Shown in pieces: positions 1 through 6,827 of a DNA stretch of 12,711 bases. Under the pieces are notes generated by a model. The model saw nothing but the letters and a program-made list of their open reading frames with translations. It was not told the origin of the DNA and searched no databases. The DNA comes from Gammaproteobacteria bacterium (GTDB lineage Bacteria; Pseudomonadota; Gammaproteobacteria; Arenicellales; JAOTYS01), in assembly GCA_029861795.1 (NCBI GenBank), contig JAOTYS010000091.1, positions 1 to 12,711 of the forward strand, read 5' to 3'. Numbering within the stretch: position 1 is the first letter of the stretch; every line of letters begins with the position of its first letter. Made by a program: the position numbers and the translations under genes.

Positions 1-1
1 C

Positions 2-388
2 GATATTTCCAGGTTTGAGCAATATATGACGCGAGTGCGCGAGCTTGGCCTGCATGAAAGGTGTTTCATTTTGGTGGGTGTGGGGCCATTGGCGTCTTCG
101 AATGCCGCACGCTGGATACGTGAGCATGTCCCAGGTGTTCATATACCAGATGCAGTCATTGACAGGCTGGCGCGGGCAGAGAAGCCAAAACGGGAAGGAC
201 GCATGCTGTGTGTAGAGCTAATTCAGCAAATTCGTGAGATTGAAGGTGTCGCCGGCATTCACGTAATGGCTTATCGTCAGGAGGAAGCCGTGGCGGAAAT
301 TATCGATGCATCGGGAGTGTTGCAAGGGCGCGTTCCCTGGTATCCCGGTCAAGAAAGCGTATCAGAACCCCACAGGGTAACGTTATGA
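2..388 (+). CDS. metF: Methylenetetrahydrofolate reductase (MetF family), C-terminal part only
   Basis: The window opens inside this gene; the first whole codon is at position 2 and 128 codons remain before TGA. The family is usually about 300 residues, so roughly the first 170 are missing. The visible part matches the end of the MetF TIM barrel: a strand with LVGVGPL, the segment VPGVHIPDAVIDRLARA, then the helix VELIQQIREIEGVAGIHVMAY that leads into the last strand and helix. MetF enzymes are flavoproteins that interconvert methylene- and methyl-tetrahydrofolate. Its stop overlaps the start of the next gene (ATGA), so the two are translationally coupled. Beside a methyl-THF:corrinoid methyltransferase, it most likely runs in the oxidative direction, turning methyl-THF from demethylation into methylene-THF (inference). 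The flavin-binding N-terminal half cannot be inspected. Confidence 0.88.
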   Translation, partial: DISRFEQYMTRVRELGLHERCFILVGVGPLASSNAARWIREHVPGVHIPDAVIDRLARAEKPKREGRMLCVELIQQIREIEGVAGIHVMAYRQEEAVAEIIDASGVLQGRVPWYPGQESVSEPHRVTL

Positions 389-1296
389 CCGACACCGTGG
401 TCAGTTCGCCTACCAAGGAAGTAGTGATTGGGTTCGGTCGACCGTTTTGCATAATCGGCGAACGCATCAATCCCACAGGTCGCAAAGTATTGGCCGCGGA
501 GATGGCTGCGGGCGACTACAGCCGTGTCGAAACCGACGCGTTGGCGCAGGTCTCCGCGGGCGCGCACATGTTGGACGTCAATGCCGGCATTCCGTTGGCG
601 GATGAGCCACGCATACTGGCGGAGGCGGTGCAGCTGGTCCAGTCGTTGATCGACGTTCCTTTATCCATTGATTCCTCTATTGTTGCAGCGTTAGAGGCAG
701 GGCTTGCTGTATATCGGGGCAAGGCGCTGGTGAACTCGGTGACCGGAGAGGAGGAACGTCTGGAGTCGGTGCTGCCATTAGTCAAAAAACACGGTGCGGC
801 TGTGGTGGTGATCTCCAACGACGAGACCGGTATTTCCGAAGATCCTGATGTGCGTTTCGCGGTCGCCAAAAAGGTCGTGGAGCGTGCCCAAGACCACGGC
901 ATTCCGCCTTGCGACGTGGTGGTTGACCCGTTGGTGATGCCTATCGGAGCCATCAACCAGGCAGGCCGTCAAGTGATGTATATCGTTCAGCGGTTGCGCA
1001 ACGAGCTTAAAGTCAATACAACCTGCGGCGCATCGAATGTTAGTTTTGGCCTACCTAACCGGCAGGGACTGAACGCCGCTTTTTTGACCATGGCGATCGG
1101 CGCCGGAATGACTTCAGCGATTACCAGTCCCCTGCATCCGGAGGTGATGCAGGCAGTGATGGGCGCCGACGTCATCGCGGGACACGATCCGGAGTGTCGT
1201 CGTTGGATCATGAAATACCGTGAAGCCCCCGCGGCTGGCGCTGAGGGAGCACGTGGGGGCCGCGAGCGCAGGCGGCGCAGAAAACTCATAGGTTAA
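385..1296 (+). CDS. Methyltetrahydrofolate:corrinoid methyltransferase (pterin-binding, DHPS-like fold)
   Basis: This 303-residue protein has the pterin-binding TIM-barrel pattern of the DHPS/AcsE/MtgA-like methyltransferase family. Visible motifs are IIGERINPTGRK near residues 21-34, MLDVNAGIP at 62-70 with Asp64 and Asn66, VNSVTGEE at 116-123, a DPLVMPIG strand, and GASNVSFGLPNR at 215-226. Asn218 in the last motif probably corresponds to the folate-contacting Asn known in the acetogen MeTr. Such enzymes move a methyl group between a corrinoid protein and tetrahydrofolate. The start is the ATG in an ATGA overlap with the metF end, preceded by a CACAGGG ribosome site. The domain ends near residue 280 and is followed by a strongly basic tail (GGRERRRRRKLIG), which is not part of the fold. 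It is a full-length stand-alone methyltransferase; the fused Cys/cobalamin modules of MetH are absent. Confidence 0.88.
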   Translation: MTDTVVSSPTKEVVIGFGRPFCIIGERINPTGRKVLAAEMAAGDYSRVETDALAQVSAGAHMLDVNAGIPLADEPRILAEAVQLVQSLIDVPLSIDSSIVAALEAGLAVYRGKALVNSVTGEEERLESVLPLVKKHGAAVVVISNDETGISEDPDVRFAVAKKVVERAQDHGIPPCDVVVDPLVMPIGAINQAGRQVMYIVQRLRNELKVNTTCGASNVSFGLPNRQGLNAAFLTMAIGAGMTSAITSPLHPEVMQAVMGADVIAGHDPECRRWIMKYREAPAAGAEGARGGRERRRRRKLIG

Positions 1297-1310
1297 TTGA
1301 ACGGTCGACC

Positions 1311-3335
1311 ATGACTGCACGCGCTGATGTATTGGTGGTGTTCACACCTTCGGGTCGCCGCGGGCGGTTTCCCGTAGGCACACCAGTGCTGCAAGCGGCA
1401 CGGTCTTTAGGTGTGGACATCGATTCGGTGTGTGGTGGCCGAGCCCTTTGTGGGCGTTGTCAGGTCTTATTGAGCGAAGGGGAATTCGCCAAACATGGTT
1501 TGACTTCGCGTAAGGAACACCTTTCGGCTTTCAGTGAGGTAGAGAAGGAATACGCCGAGACTCGCGAGCTTGCTTCCGGTCGGCGTCTCAGCTGTTCCAC
1601 CCAAATACTGGGGGATGCGGTTATCGATGTACCACCTGATAGCCAGGTGCACCGTCAGGTGGTGCGCAAAGGTGTGGAAGTCTACGACATCGATCTCGAT
1701 CCAGTTGTGCGGCTCTACTATGTGGAGGTGCAAGAGCCCAATATGCACGATCCCTCAGGGGATTTGCAGCGTCTCAAAGAGGCATTGGAGTTTGAATGGA
1801 GGTTGGAGGGTCTGAATTGTGATTTGCGCTTACTACAAGATTTGCAGGAGGCCCTACGTCAGGGCGAGTGGAAAGTCACCGTGGCGGTGCATGATAACAA
1901 CAAGATCATTGCGGTGTGGTCGGGCTTTCACGACAAAGCGTATGGGTTAGCCATCGATGTCGGCTCCACAACAGTGGCGGCCCATCTCTGCGACCTGTCT
2001 AGTGGAGACGTGGTCGCTTCGTCGGGTGTTATGAATCCGCAGATTCGATTTGGTGAGGACCTAATGAGCCGCGTATCCTATGTGATGATGAATCCGGGAG
2101 GAGATTCGGATATGACCCGGGTGGTGCGTGATGCAATCAATCAGCTTGCTCGTGAAGTGGCAGTGGACGCGGGAATTGAGATCACTGACATACTGGAAGC
2201 TACATTTGTCGGTAACCCCATCATGCACCATCTGCTACTTGGCATTAATCCTGTGGAGCTGGGGGGAGCCCCGTTCGCGCTTGCAACCGATGAATCTATC
2301 TCGATTTGGGCGTCTGAGTTGGACCTTGAGTTTCACCCGAATGCCCGGGTGTTTGTGTTGCCTTGCATCGCCGGCCATGTTGGTGCAGACACCGCCGGTG
2401 TAATTCTTGCTGAAGCACCACACATGCGTGATGAGGTCACATTACTGGTGGATGTGGGAACTAATGCGGAGATCGTGCTCGGAAACCGTGACCGCCTGCT
2501 CGCCGCGTCTAGTCCCACCGGACCTGCATTCGAAGGAGCGCAAATCAGTTGCGGGCAACGTGCTGCGCCTGGTGCAGTAGAAAGGGTACGTATCAACCCC
2601 GATACGCTGGAACCTCGTTTTAGTGTGATTGGCTGTGACAAGTGGTCCTGTGAACCGGATTTTCCAGAGGCTGTGGGCAATGTCGGTATCACCGGTATCT
2701 GTGGGTCTGGAATCATCGAAGTGATCGCAGAGATGTATCTTGCCGGTATCATCAGCAGCGACGGGGTTATCGATGGCAGCTTCGCGGCGAAGACCCCACG
2801 AGTGGTGGCGGATGGCCGCACGTTTGCGTACACGCTTTACCAAGGTGACGTGAACTTACGGATTACCCAAAATGATGTGCGCGCCATCCAGCTTGCTAAG
2901 GCGGCACTCTATGCCGGCGTTCGTCTATTGATGGATCGAATGGGGTTGGATGGTGTTGATCGGATTCGGTTGGCCGGCGCCTTCGGCAGTCACATCGATG
3001 TGAAATACGCCATGGTGCTCGGATTGATACCGGATTGCGACTTGGCCCATGTCGGATCCGCCGGTAATGCGGCCGGCACAGGGGCACGTGTCGCATTGCT
3101 CAATCGCACCGTGCGACCCACCATTGAGGAAATTGTCAAAAGGGTCGAAAAAGTAGAAACCGCAGTGGAGCCGAGGTTTCAAGAGCACTTTGTCGATGCG
3201 ATGGCAATTCCCCACAAAAGCGCTGCTTATCCTAACTTGTCCAAACTGGTGAAGTTACCCGAACCCAAGGTACTCAGTGATGCCACATCTGGTGGCACCC
3301 GTCGCTCTCGCCGCCGCAGCGCACGAAGCGGGTGA
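1311..3335 (+). CDS. RACo-type corrinoid reductive activator ([2Fe-2S] ferredoxin + ASKHA/DUF4445)
   Basis: The 674-residue product starts with a plant-type [2Fe-2S] domain whose ligands are visible as CGGRALCGRC (Cys41, Cys47, Cys50) plus Cys95 in RRLSCSTQ. A linker domain follows (about 100-205), then an ASKHA ATPase-like domain: AIDVGSTTVAAHLCD near 213, the second phosphate-type loop LLVDVGTNAEIVLG near 378, GICGSGIIEVIAEM near 460, and IRLAGAFGSHID near 552. In acetogens and methylotrophs such proteins use ATP to reduce accidentally oxidised Co(II) corrinoid back to Co(I). The gene lies 14 nt after the methyltransferase, almost certainly in the same operon, and serves the methyl transfer encoded around it. 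It ends in a basic tail (GGTRRSRRRSARSG), echoing the tail of the preceding protein. All four cluster cysteines are present and there is no sign of damage. Confidence 0.9.
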   Translation: MTARADVLVVFTPSGRRGRFPVGTPVLQAARSLGVDIDSVCGGRALCGRCQVLLSEGEFAKHGLTSRKEHLSAFSEVEKEYAETRELASGRRLSCSTQILGDAVIDVPPDSQVHRQVVRKGVEVYDIDLDPVVRLYYVEVQEPNMHDPSGDLQRLKEALEFEWRLEGLNCDLRLLQDLQEALRQGEWKVTVAVHDNNKIIAVWSGFHDKAYGLAIDVGSTTVAAHLCDLSSGDVVASSGVMNPQIRFGEDLMSRVSYVMMNPGGDSDMTRVVRDAINQLAREVAVDAGIEITDILEATFVGNPIMHHLLLGINPVELGGAPFALATDESISIWASELDLEFHPNARVFVLPCIAGHVGADTAGVILAEAPHMRDEVTLLVDVGTNAEIVLGNRDRLLAASSPTGPAFEGAQISCGQRAAPGAVERVRINPDTLEPRFSVIGCDKWSCEPDFPEAVGNVGITGICGSGIIEVIAEMYLAGIISSDGVIDGSFAAKTPRVVADGRTFAYTLYQGDVNLRITQNDVRAIQLAKAALYAGVRLLMDRMGLDGVDRIRLAGAFGSHIDVKYAMVLGLIPDCDLAHVGSAGNAAGTGARVALLNRTVRPTIEEIVKRVEKVETAVEPRFQEHFVDAMAIPHKSAAYPNLSKLVKLPEPKVLSDATSGGTRRSRRRSARSG

Positions 3336-3360
3336 CGCGGACGAGTTTTGCTGGCGCGTC
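3334..3360. terminator. Possible stem-loop between convergent genes
   Basis: GACGCG at 3334-3339 and CGCGTC at 3355-3360 are perfect inverted repeats with a 15-nt loop. They fill the 25-nt gap between the activator stop and the stop of the regulator on the other strand. The position suits a bidirectional terminator, but the stem is only 6 bp and neither strand has a clear T-run after it, so intrinsic termination is uncertain. Confidence 0.3.
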
Positions 3361-4398
3361 CTAGGGGTTTCTGGCAACCGCTTTACTGTCGTTTCGTAAC
3401 TCGCCTTGGGGTGGACTTGCTTGCCGCAGTCTGCGCTCGTCGCGTGGTGGAATGCCAAAAAAATCGCGATAGCATTTACTGAAGTGGGGTGCGGAGACAA
3501 ATCCGCAAGACAGCGCCACGTCCACGATCGACTTGCTGGTTTGTAGCAGTAGCTGACGTGCCCGGGTCAGTCGCAGTTCTAGATAGTACCGAGTGGGAAC
3601 ACATTTCAAGTGTTTTTGGAACAGGCGTTCGAGTTGTCGTCGCGACAGACTCACATGTTGTGCTAACTCATCCAAGCTCATCGGCTCTTCAAGGTTCGAT
3701 TCCATCAAAGACACCGCTTCCACCAACTTGGGTTGGCCTGTACCGAGGTGCGACTTCAATGGGATTCGCTGGCGGTCATTGCGTCCCCGAATGCGTTCGC
3801 AAATGAATTCCTCTGAGATTGCTGCGGCCAGCTCTGCGCCGTGATGTTCTCGAATAAGATTCAGCATCATGTCTAGCGGTGCTGTGCCGCCGGAACAGGT
3901 ATAGCGATCTCTATCGATCTCAAACAGCTCGGCGGAGACAATAACGCGAGGATATTCCTCCCTCAGGCTCGCCATGTTCTCCCAATGGATGGTGCAGCGG
4001 TAGCCGTCTAGTAGGTTCGCACGTGCGAGTAAGTGTGTGCCGGTGCACAACGATCCCATGGCAATCTTTCGACTCGCGACCTTGCGTAACCAAAACAGAA
4101 GGCTCTTGCCGGCAGCGCGATCAACGTCTACCCCGCCACACACAAACAAAGTGTCAATCGTGGCGCATTCCGCGATCGAACAACTTGGTGTGATCTCAAG
4201 CCCGTTACTCGAGGCAACAGGTTGTCCGTCGGCGCTGACGATGACCCATTCGTATAAGATTTGGCCACTGAGCCGATTTGCCATTCTCAAGGGCTCGATC
4301 GCCGAGGCAAAGGCGATCATCGAAAAGTCGGGGACTAGCAGGAAGCCAAAGCGACGAGTTTTCTGACCTTCCGTACTAATGACTTTGGGCTGTTCCAT
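3361..4398 (-). CDS. GATase1-AraC family transcriptional regulator (GlxA/GbdR/CdhR type)
   Basis: The 345-residue protein has an N-terminal DJ-1/PfpI-like domain (about 15-185) and a C-terminal AraC DNA-binding domain (about 225-325). In the first domain FLLVPDFSMIAFASAIEPLR, DTLFVCGG and the elbow MGSLCTGTHLLA (Cys118), then TIHWE, are typical of the family. The second shows two helix-turn-helix units, MSLDELAQHVSLSRRQLERL and IVDVALSCGFVSAPHFSKCY. Known relatives GbdR and CdhR sense glycine betaine or carnitine catabolism, which fits an MttB-family locus. The likely role is activator of this cluster, responding to its substrate or an intermediate (inference). The open frame extends to a TTG at 4449, but the ATG at 4398 gives a normal N-terminus, and a candidate promoter lies inside the extension, so I chose 4398. 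No good ribosome site is visible at either start. It lies 126 nt downstream of the OCD gene on the same strand. Confidence 0.88.
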   Translation of the reverse strand: MEQPKVISTEGQKTRRFGFLLVPDFSMIAFASAIEPLRMANRLSGQILYEWVIVSADGQPVASSNGLEITPSCSIAECATIDTLFVCGGVDVDRAAGKSLLFWLRKVASRKIAMGSLCTGTHLLARANLLDGYRCTIHWENMASLREEYPRVIVSAELFEIDRDRYTCSGGTAPLDMMLNLIREHHGAELAAAISEEFICERIRGRNDRQRIPLKSHLGTGQPKLVEAVSLMESNLEEPMSLDELAQHVSLSRRQLERLFQKHLKCVPTRYYLELRLTRARQLLLQTSKSIVDVALSCGFVSAPHFSKCYRDFFGIPPRDERRLRQASPPQGELRNDSKAVARNP

Positions 4399-4427
4399 AG
4401 ACCACAGGGATATGTCGCAAAGACAAT

Positions 4428-4456
4428 AATGTATGACGCAGCAGGGCAAACATCAA
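4428..4456 (-). promoter_or_regulatory. Candidate sigma70-like promoter for the AraC-type regulator
   Basis: On the minus strand TTGATG (4456-4451) is separated by 17 nt from TACATT (4433-4428). Each box matches the sigma70 consensus at 4 of 6 positions and the spacing is optimal. It lies about 30 nt upstream of the ATG at 4398. If real, it lets the regulator be transcribed independently of the OCD gene and argues against the TTG start at 4449. Confidence 0.33.
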
Positions 4457-4524
4457 CAATGGATAAGGCGGGTATAGACGGTGGCTGGTTTTACTCCTGC
4501 AGCCGTCGGAATTAACAGGGGATC

Positions 4525-5487
4525 TTAGGCGTCGTTCTCGATACGCGACACCAGTATCTCGGCAGTCATTAGGTCCAGATGCCCGCCGCCGCCGTTCTTA
4601 AAGATAGTAATTTCATCTCGAGTGCGGCGGCCAGCTACGGTGTTGCGGCACAGATCGTATAGATCCCCCAAAATGTCGTGTTCGGTGATCACCCCCGCTT
4701 CCATGGGCAACAGGATCTCACCGATCTCACCGACGGTCGTCTTCCTGGAGTCTACATAGATGTTGCCACGACGCATTGCCTCGTCGTCGGCCTCGCGCAT
4801 GGTCTTCGTAAAAGCGCCCACCAGATCCAAGTGACAACCTGGCTGCAACCACTCTCCTTTGATCAAAGGGGTGGTGACACGGGTGGCACAGCAGATTATA
4901 TCCGCCTGACGGGCAGCGGCTTCAAGGTCGGTGGTGGCTACTGCTTTCACCCCGCTGACACTGAGTGCATCGGCGAGCTTCGTCGCTCGGGCACTATCGC
5001 GATTCCATATGCTGACCTGACCTATGCTAGGTCGTACCGCACGATGCGCGGCGATCAGTGGCGCCGCCATCGCGCCTGCGCCAACCATAAGCAAGTGCTC
5101 CACATCTTCTCGCGCGAGATAACTTGCCCCCAAGGCAGAGTCTGCCGCAGTCTTACGCCAGGTCAGCGCGGTGCCGTCAATAACTGCTTTTAGGCTGCCG
5201 TCGCTACCATCGAACAGTACGTAAATGCCCTGGATGGCAGGCAGGCCGGTGGCACCCGGGTTATCCGGAAAGATGGTGACCAGCTTCACGCCCATCGCCT
5301 GGTGTCTTTGCCACGCAGCACGAAAGAAGAAATGAGTGGCCGTTCCAGTCGCTCCCGGCTGTTCCAGCAGTAGGTCTTCCATTACGTCCATATCGGCTTG
5401 ATGTAAGTCTTTTAGCCCGGCCACCAGATCGGGATAGTCCAGCAGTTGTTCTACTCGGTGCGCGTCGATGAAAATTATCCGCGACAT
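4525..5487 (-). CDS. Ornithine cyclodeaminase / mu-crystallin family NAD(P)-dependent enzyme
   Basis: The 320-residue product has the family layout: an N-terminal substrate part with GVKLVTIFPDNP (Lys69 is the conserved family lysine) and DGTALTWRKTAADSALGA (Arg111/Lys112), a Rossmann domain opening with MVGAGAM at 134-140, and a C-terminal KNGGGGHLDLMTAEI segment. The family includes ornithine cyclodeaminase, ketimine/pyrroline-2-carboxylate reductases, alanine dehydrogenase and EutC of ectoine degradation. The catalytic Asp of true ornithine cyclodeaminase (Asp228 in Pseudomonas putida, from memory) appears replaced: the stretch reads LVGAFTKTM, with Phe226 at that place. A reductase or EutC-like activity is therefore more likely than cyclodeamination. 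It is divergent from the ectoine-hydrolase-like M24 gene across 82 nt, so the two probably act on the same or successive intermediates. The gene has no clear Shine-Dalgarno sequence. The exact substrate is unknown. Confidence 0.85.
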   Translation of the reverse strand: MSRIIFIDAHRVEQLLDYPDLVAGLKDLHQADMDVMEDLLLEQPGATGTATHFFFRAAWQRHQAMGVKLVTIFPDNPGATGLPAIQGIYVLFDGSDGSLKAVIDGTALTWRKTAADSALGASYLAREDVEHLLMVGAGAMAAPLIAAHRAVRPSIGQVSIWNRDSARATKLADALSVSGVKAVATTDLEAAARQADIICCATRVTTPLIKGEWLQPGCHLDLVGAFTKTMREADDEAMRRGNIYVDSRKTTVGEIGEILLPMEAGVITEHDILGDLYDLCRNTVAGRRTRDEITIFKNGGGGHLDLMTAEILVSRIENDA

Positions 5488-5512
5488 AGGGCTATACTCG
5501 TTGGATTGCAGT

Positions 5513-5532
5513 TAGAATGCGCGACCATTCTA
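5513..5532. promoter_or_regulatory. Perfect inverted repeat in divergent promoter region, operator candidate
   Basis: TAGAATG (5513-5519), six bases, then CATTCTA (5526-5532) form a perfect 7-6-7 palindrome. It lies in the 82-nt gap (5488-5569) between the divergent OCD and M24 genes, 25 nt from one start and 37 nt from the other. The position and symmetry suit binding of a dimeric regulator controlling both genes. The arms resemble -10 boxes (TAGAAT) on both strands, but neither has a convincing -35 partner. The regulator gene in the window is a candidate binder (inference). Confidence 0.45.
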
Positions 5533-5569
5533 TCCATATTATCAGTATTGCACGAACGAGAACGCCCTC

Positions 5570-6736
5570 ATGCCAATCCATTTTGCCAAGGAAGAACTAA
5601 AGCTGCGTCGAACGATGGCCGCCAATGAGCTAATCTCCAGAGGCTTAGAGGGGTTACTGATGTTTCGCCAGGAGAGCATGTATTACCTCGCCGGCTATGA
5701 CACGTTCGGCTATTGTTTCTTTCAATGTCTATACCTACATGCCGATGGGCGTATTACATTGCTGACCCGTGCCCCGGATTTGCGTCAGGCGCAACATACC
5801 TCAGTGATAGAGGACATTCGAATTTGGGAAGATAGTGCGGGTAAAAATCCGGCGCAAGATCTTAAAGCGATTCTCGAGGAGTACGGTTGTAAAGGTAAGA
5901 AGGTTGGTATCGAGTACGACGCCTACGGTTTGACCGCGTTTAATTGGCGGCGTGTTGAGCAACAATTATCGGGGTTTTGCACGCTGGAGGACGCCTCGGA
6001 TTTGGTGAGTCGGCTCAGGGTGGTGAAAAGCCCCGCGGAGATCGAATACGTACGTCGCGCCGGGAAACTGGCGGACGCAGCGCTGGAGCAGGCCAACGAA
6101 CTCGCAGCGCCAGGTGTATTTGAAGGCGACATCCTGGCGGCGATGCAAGGTGTTGTGTTCTCCGGTGGCGGCGACTATCCGGGCAATGAGTTTATTATCG
6201 GCGCGGGTGATGATGCCTTGCTTTGTCGCTATTTCACCGGACGTAAACACCTCGCCCAACAGGACCAGCTCACTATCGAATTCGCGGGCGCCTATCGGCG
6301 CTATCACGCCTGTTTGATGCGCACCATAGTGGTCGGCAAGCCCGATGCAGCCCACTTGGATATGCACCAGGCTTGCGTTGACGCGATGCAGGCATGCTTG
6401 GACACGCTCAAACCTGGGCGCGCGATGGGCGAGGTGTTCGATGCCCACGCAAAAGTGATGGATGCTGCAGGTTATCGTAAACACAGGATGAACGCCTGCG
6501 GCTATAGCCTGGGTGCCACCTATACGCCGACGTGGATGGATTGGCCCATGTTCTATACGGGGAATAGTGTCATTATTGAGACTGACATGGTGTTTTTTCT
6601 CCACATGATTCTGATGAACAGCGAAGACCATAAAGCAATGACCCTAGGTCAGACTGTCAGGGTGACCGGCGACGGTCACGAGCGTTTGAGTAAGGCCCCA
6701 CTGGATTTGGTTGTAAAATCTCCGGAGACCAGATAG
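5570..6736 (+). CDS. Ectoine hydrolase/creatinase-like M24 family protein lacking metal ligands
   Basis: The 388-residue protein has a creatinase N-terminal domain (about 1-150) and a pita-bread M24 domain (about 155-380). The five metal ligands of metallo-members (Asp, Asp, His, Glu, Glu) all appear replaced. TIEFAGAYRRYHACLMRT has Glu237 and Cys248 where the Asp pair should be; ACGYSLG puts Tyr312 at the His; MVFFLHMI puts His345 at the first Glu; MTLGQTVRV puts Gly360 at the last Glu. The motifs ACGYSLGATYTPTWMDWPMF and VFFLHMILMN strongly recall ectoine hydrolase (DoeA/EutD), which opens the ectoine ring without metal. So it is probably a metal-free amidohydrolase acting on a cyclic amidine, amide or guanidino-type C-N bond. 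No EutE/DoeB deacetylase is in the window, so ectoine itself is not assured. The start ATG has only a weak purine run upstream. Confidence 0.82.
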   Translation: MPIHFAKEELKLRRTMAANELISRGLEGLLMFRQESMYYLAGYDTFGYCFFQCLYLHADGRITLLTRAPDLRQAQHTSVIEDIRIWEDSAGKNPAQDLKAILEEYGCKGKKVGIEYDAYGLTAFNWRRVEQQLSGFCTLEDASDLVSRLRVVKSPAEIEYVRRAGKLADAALEQANELAAPGVFEGDILAAMQGVVFSGGGDYPGNEFIIGAGDDALLCRYFTGRKHLAQQDQLTIEFAGAYRRYHACLMRTIVVGKPDAAHLDMHQACVDAMQACLDTLKPGRAMGEVFDAHAKVMDAAGYRKHRMNACGYSLGATYTPTWMDWPMFYTGNSVIIETDMVFFLHMILMNSEDHKAMTLGQTVRVTGDGHERLSKAPLDLVVKSPETR

Positions 6737-6827
6737 TGGGTAGACAGTGTGAGGAGTGACCTGGGGTATGCAAGTTTATGTGTCTTTGGACTTTGACAGT
6801 CACAGGTGAGCGCAGGAGGATACGAGC

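Noticed and set aside
4678..5193. Plus-strand open frame (171 codons) opposite the OCD-family gene
   Set aside because: Shadow frame; the minus-strand frame carries the Rossmann motif and the family pattern.
5966..6631. Long minus-strand open frame (221 codons) inside the M24 gene
   Set aside because: Antisense shadow of a well-supported coding frame, with no family motif.
6793..6798. Perfect -35-like TTGACA upstream of the mttB-like gene
   Set aside because: No -10-like hexamer lies at 16-18 nt; the place expected for it overlaps the ribosome site.
6652..6801. GACTGTCA (6652-6659) and TGACAGTC (6794-6801), an 8-bp inverted pair
   Set aside because: One copy is inside coding sequence and the arms are about 135 nt apart; likely chance.
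6737..6827. Possible cobalamin riboswitch before the mttB-like gene (a stretch faintly like a B12 box)
   Set aside because: The gap is only 91 nt, too short for the aptamer, and the match to the B12 box is partial.
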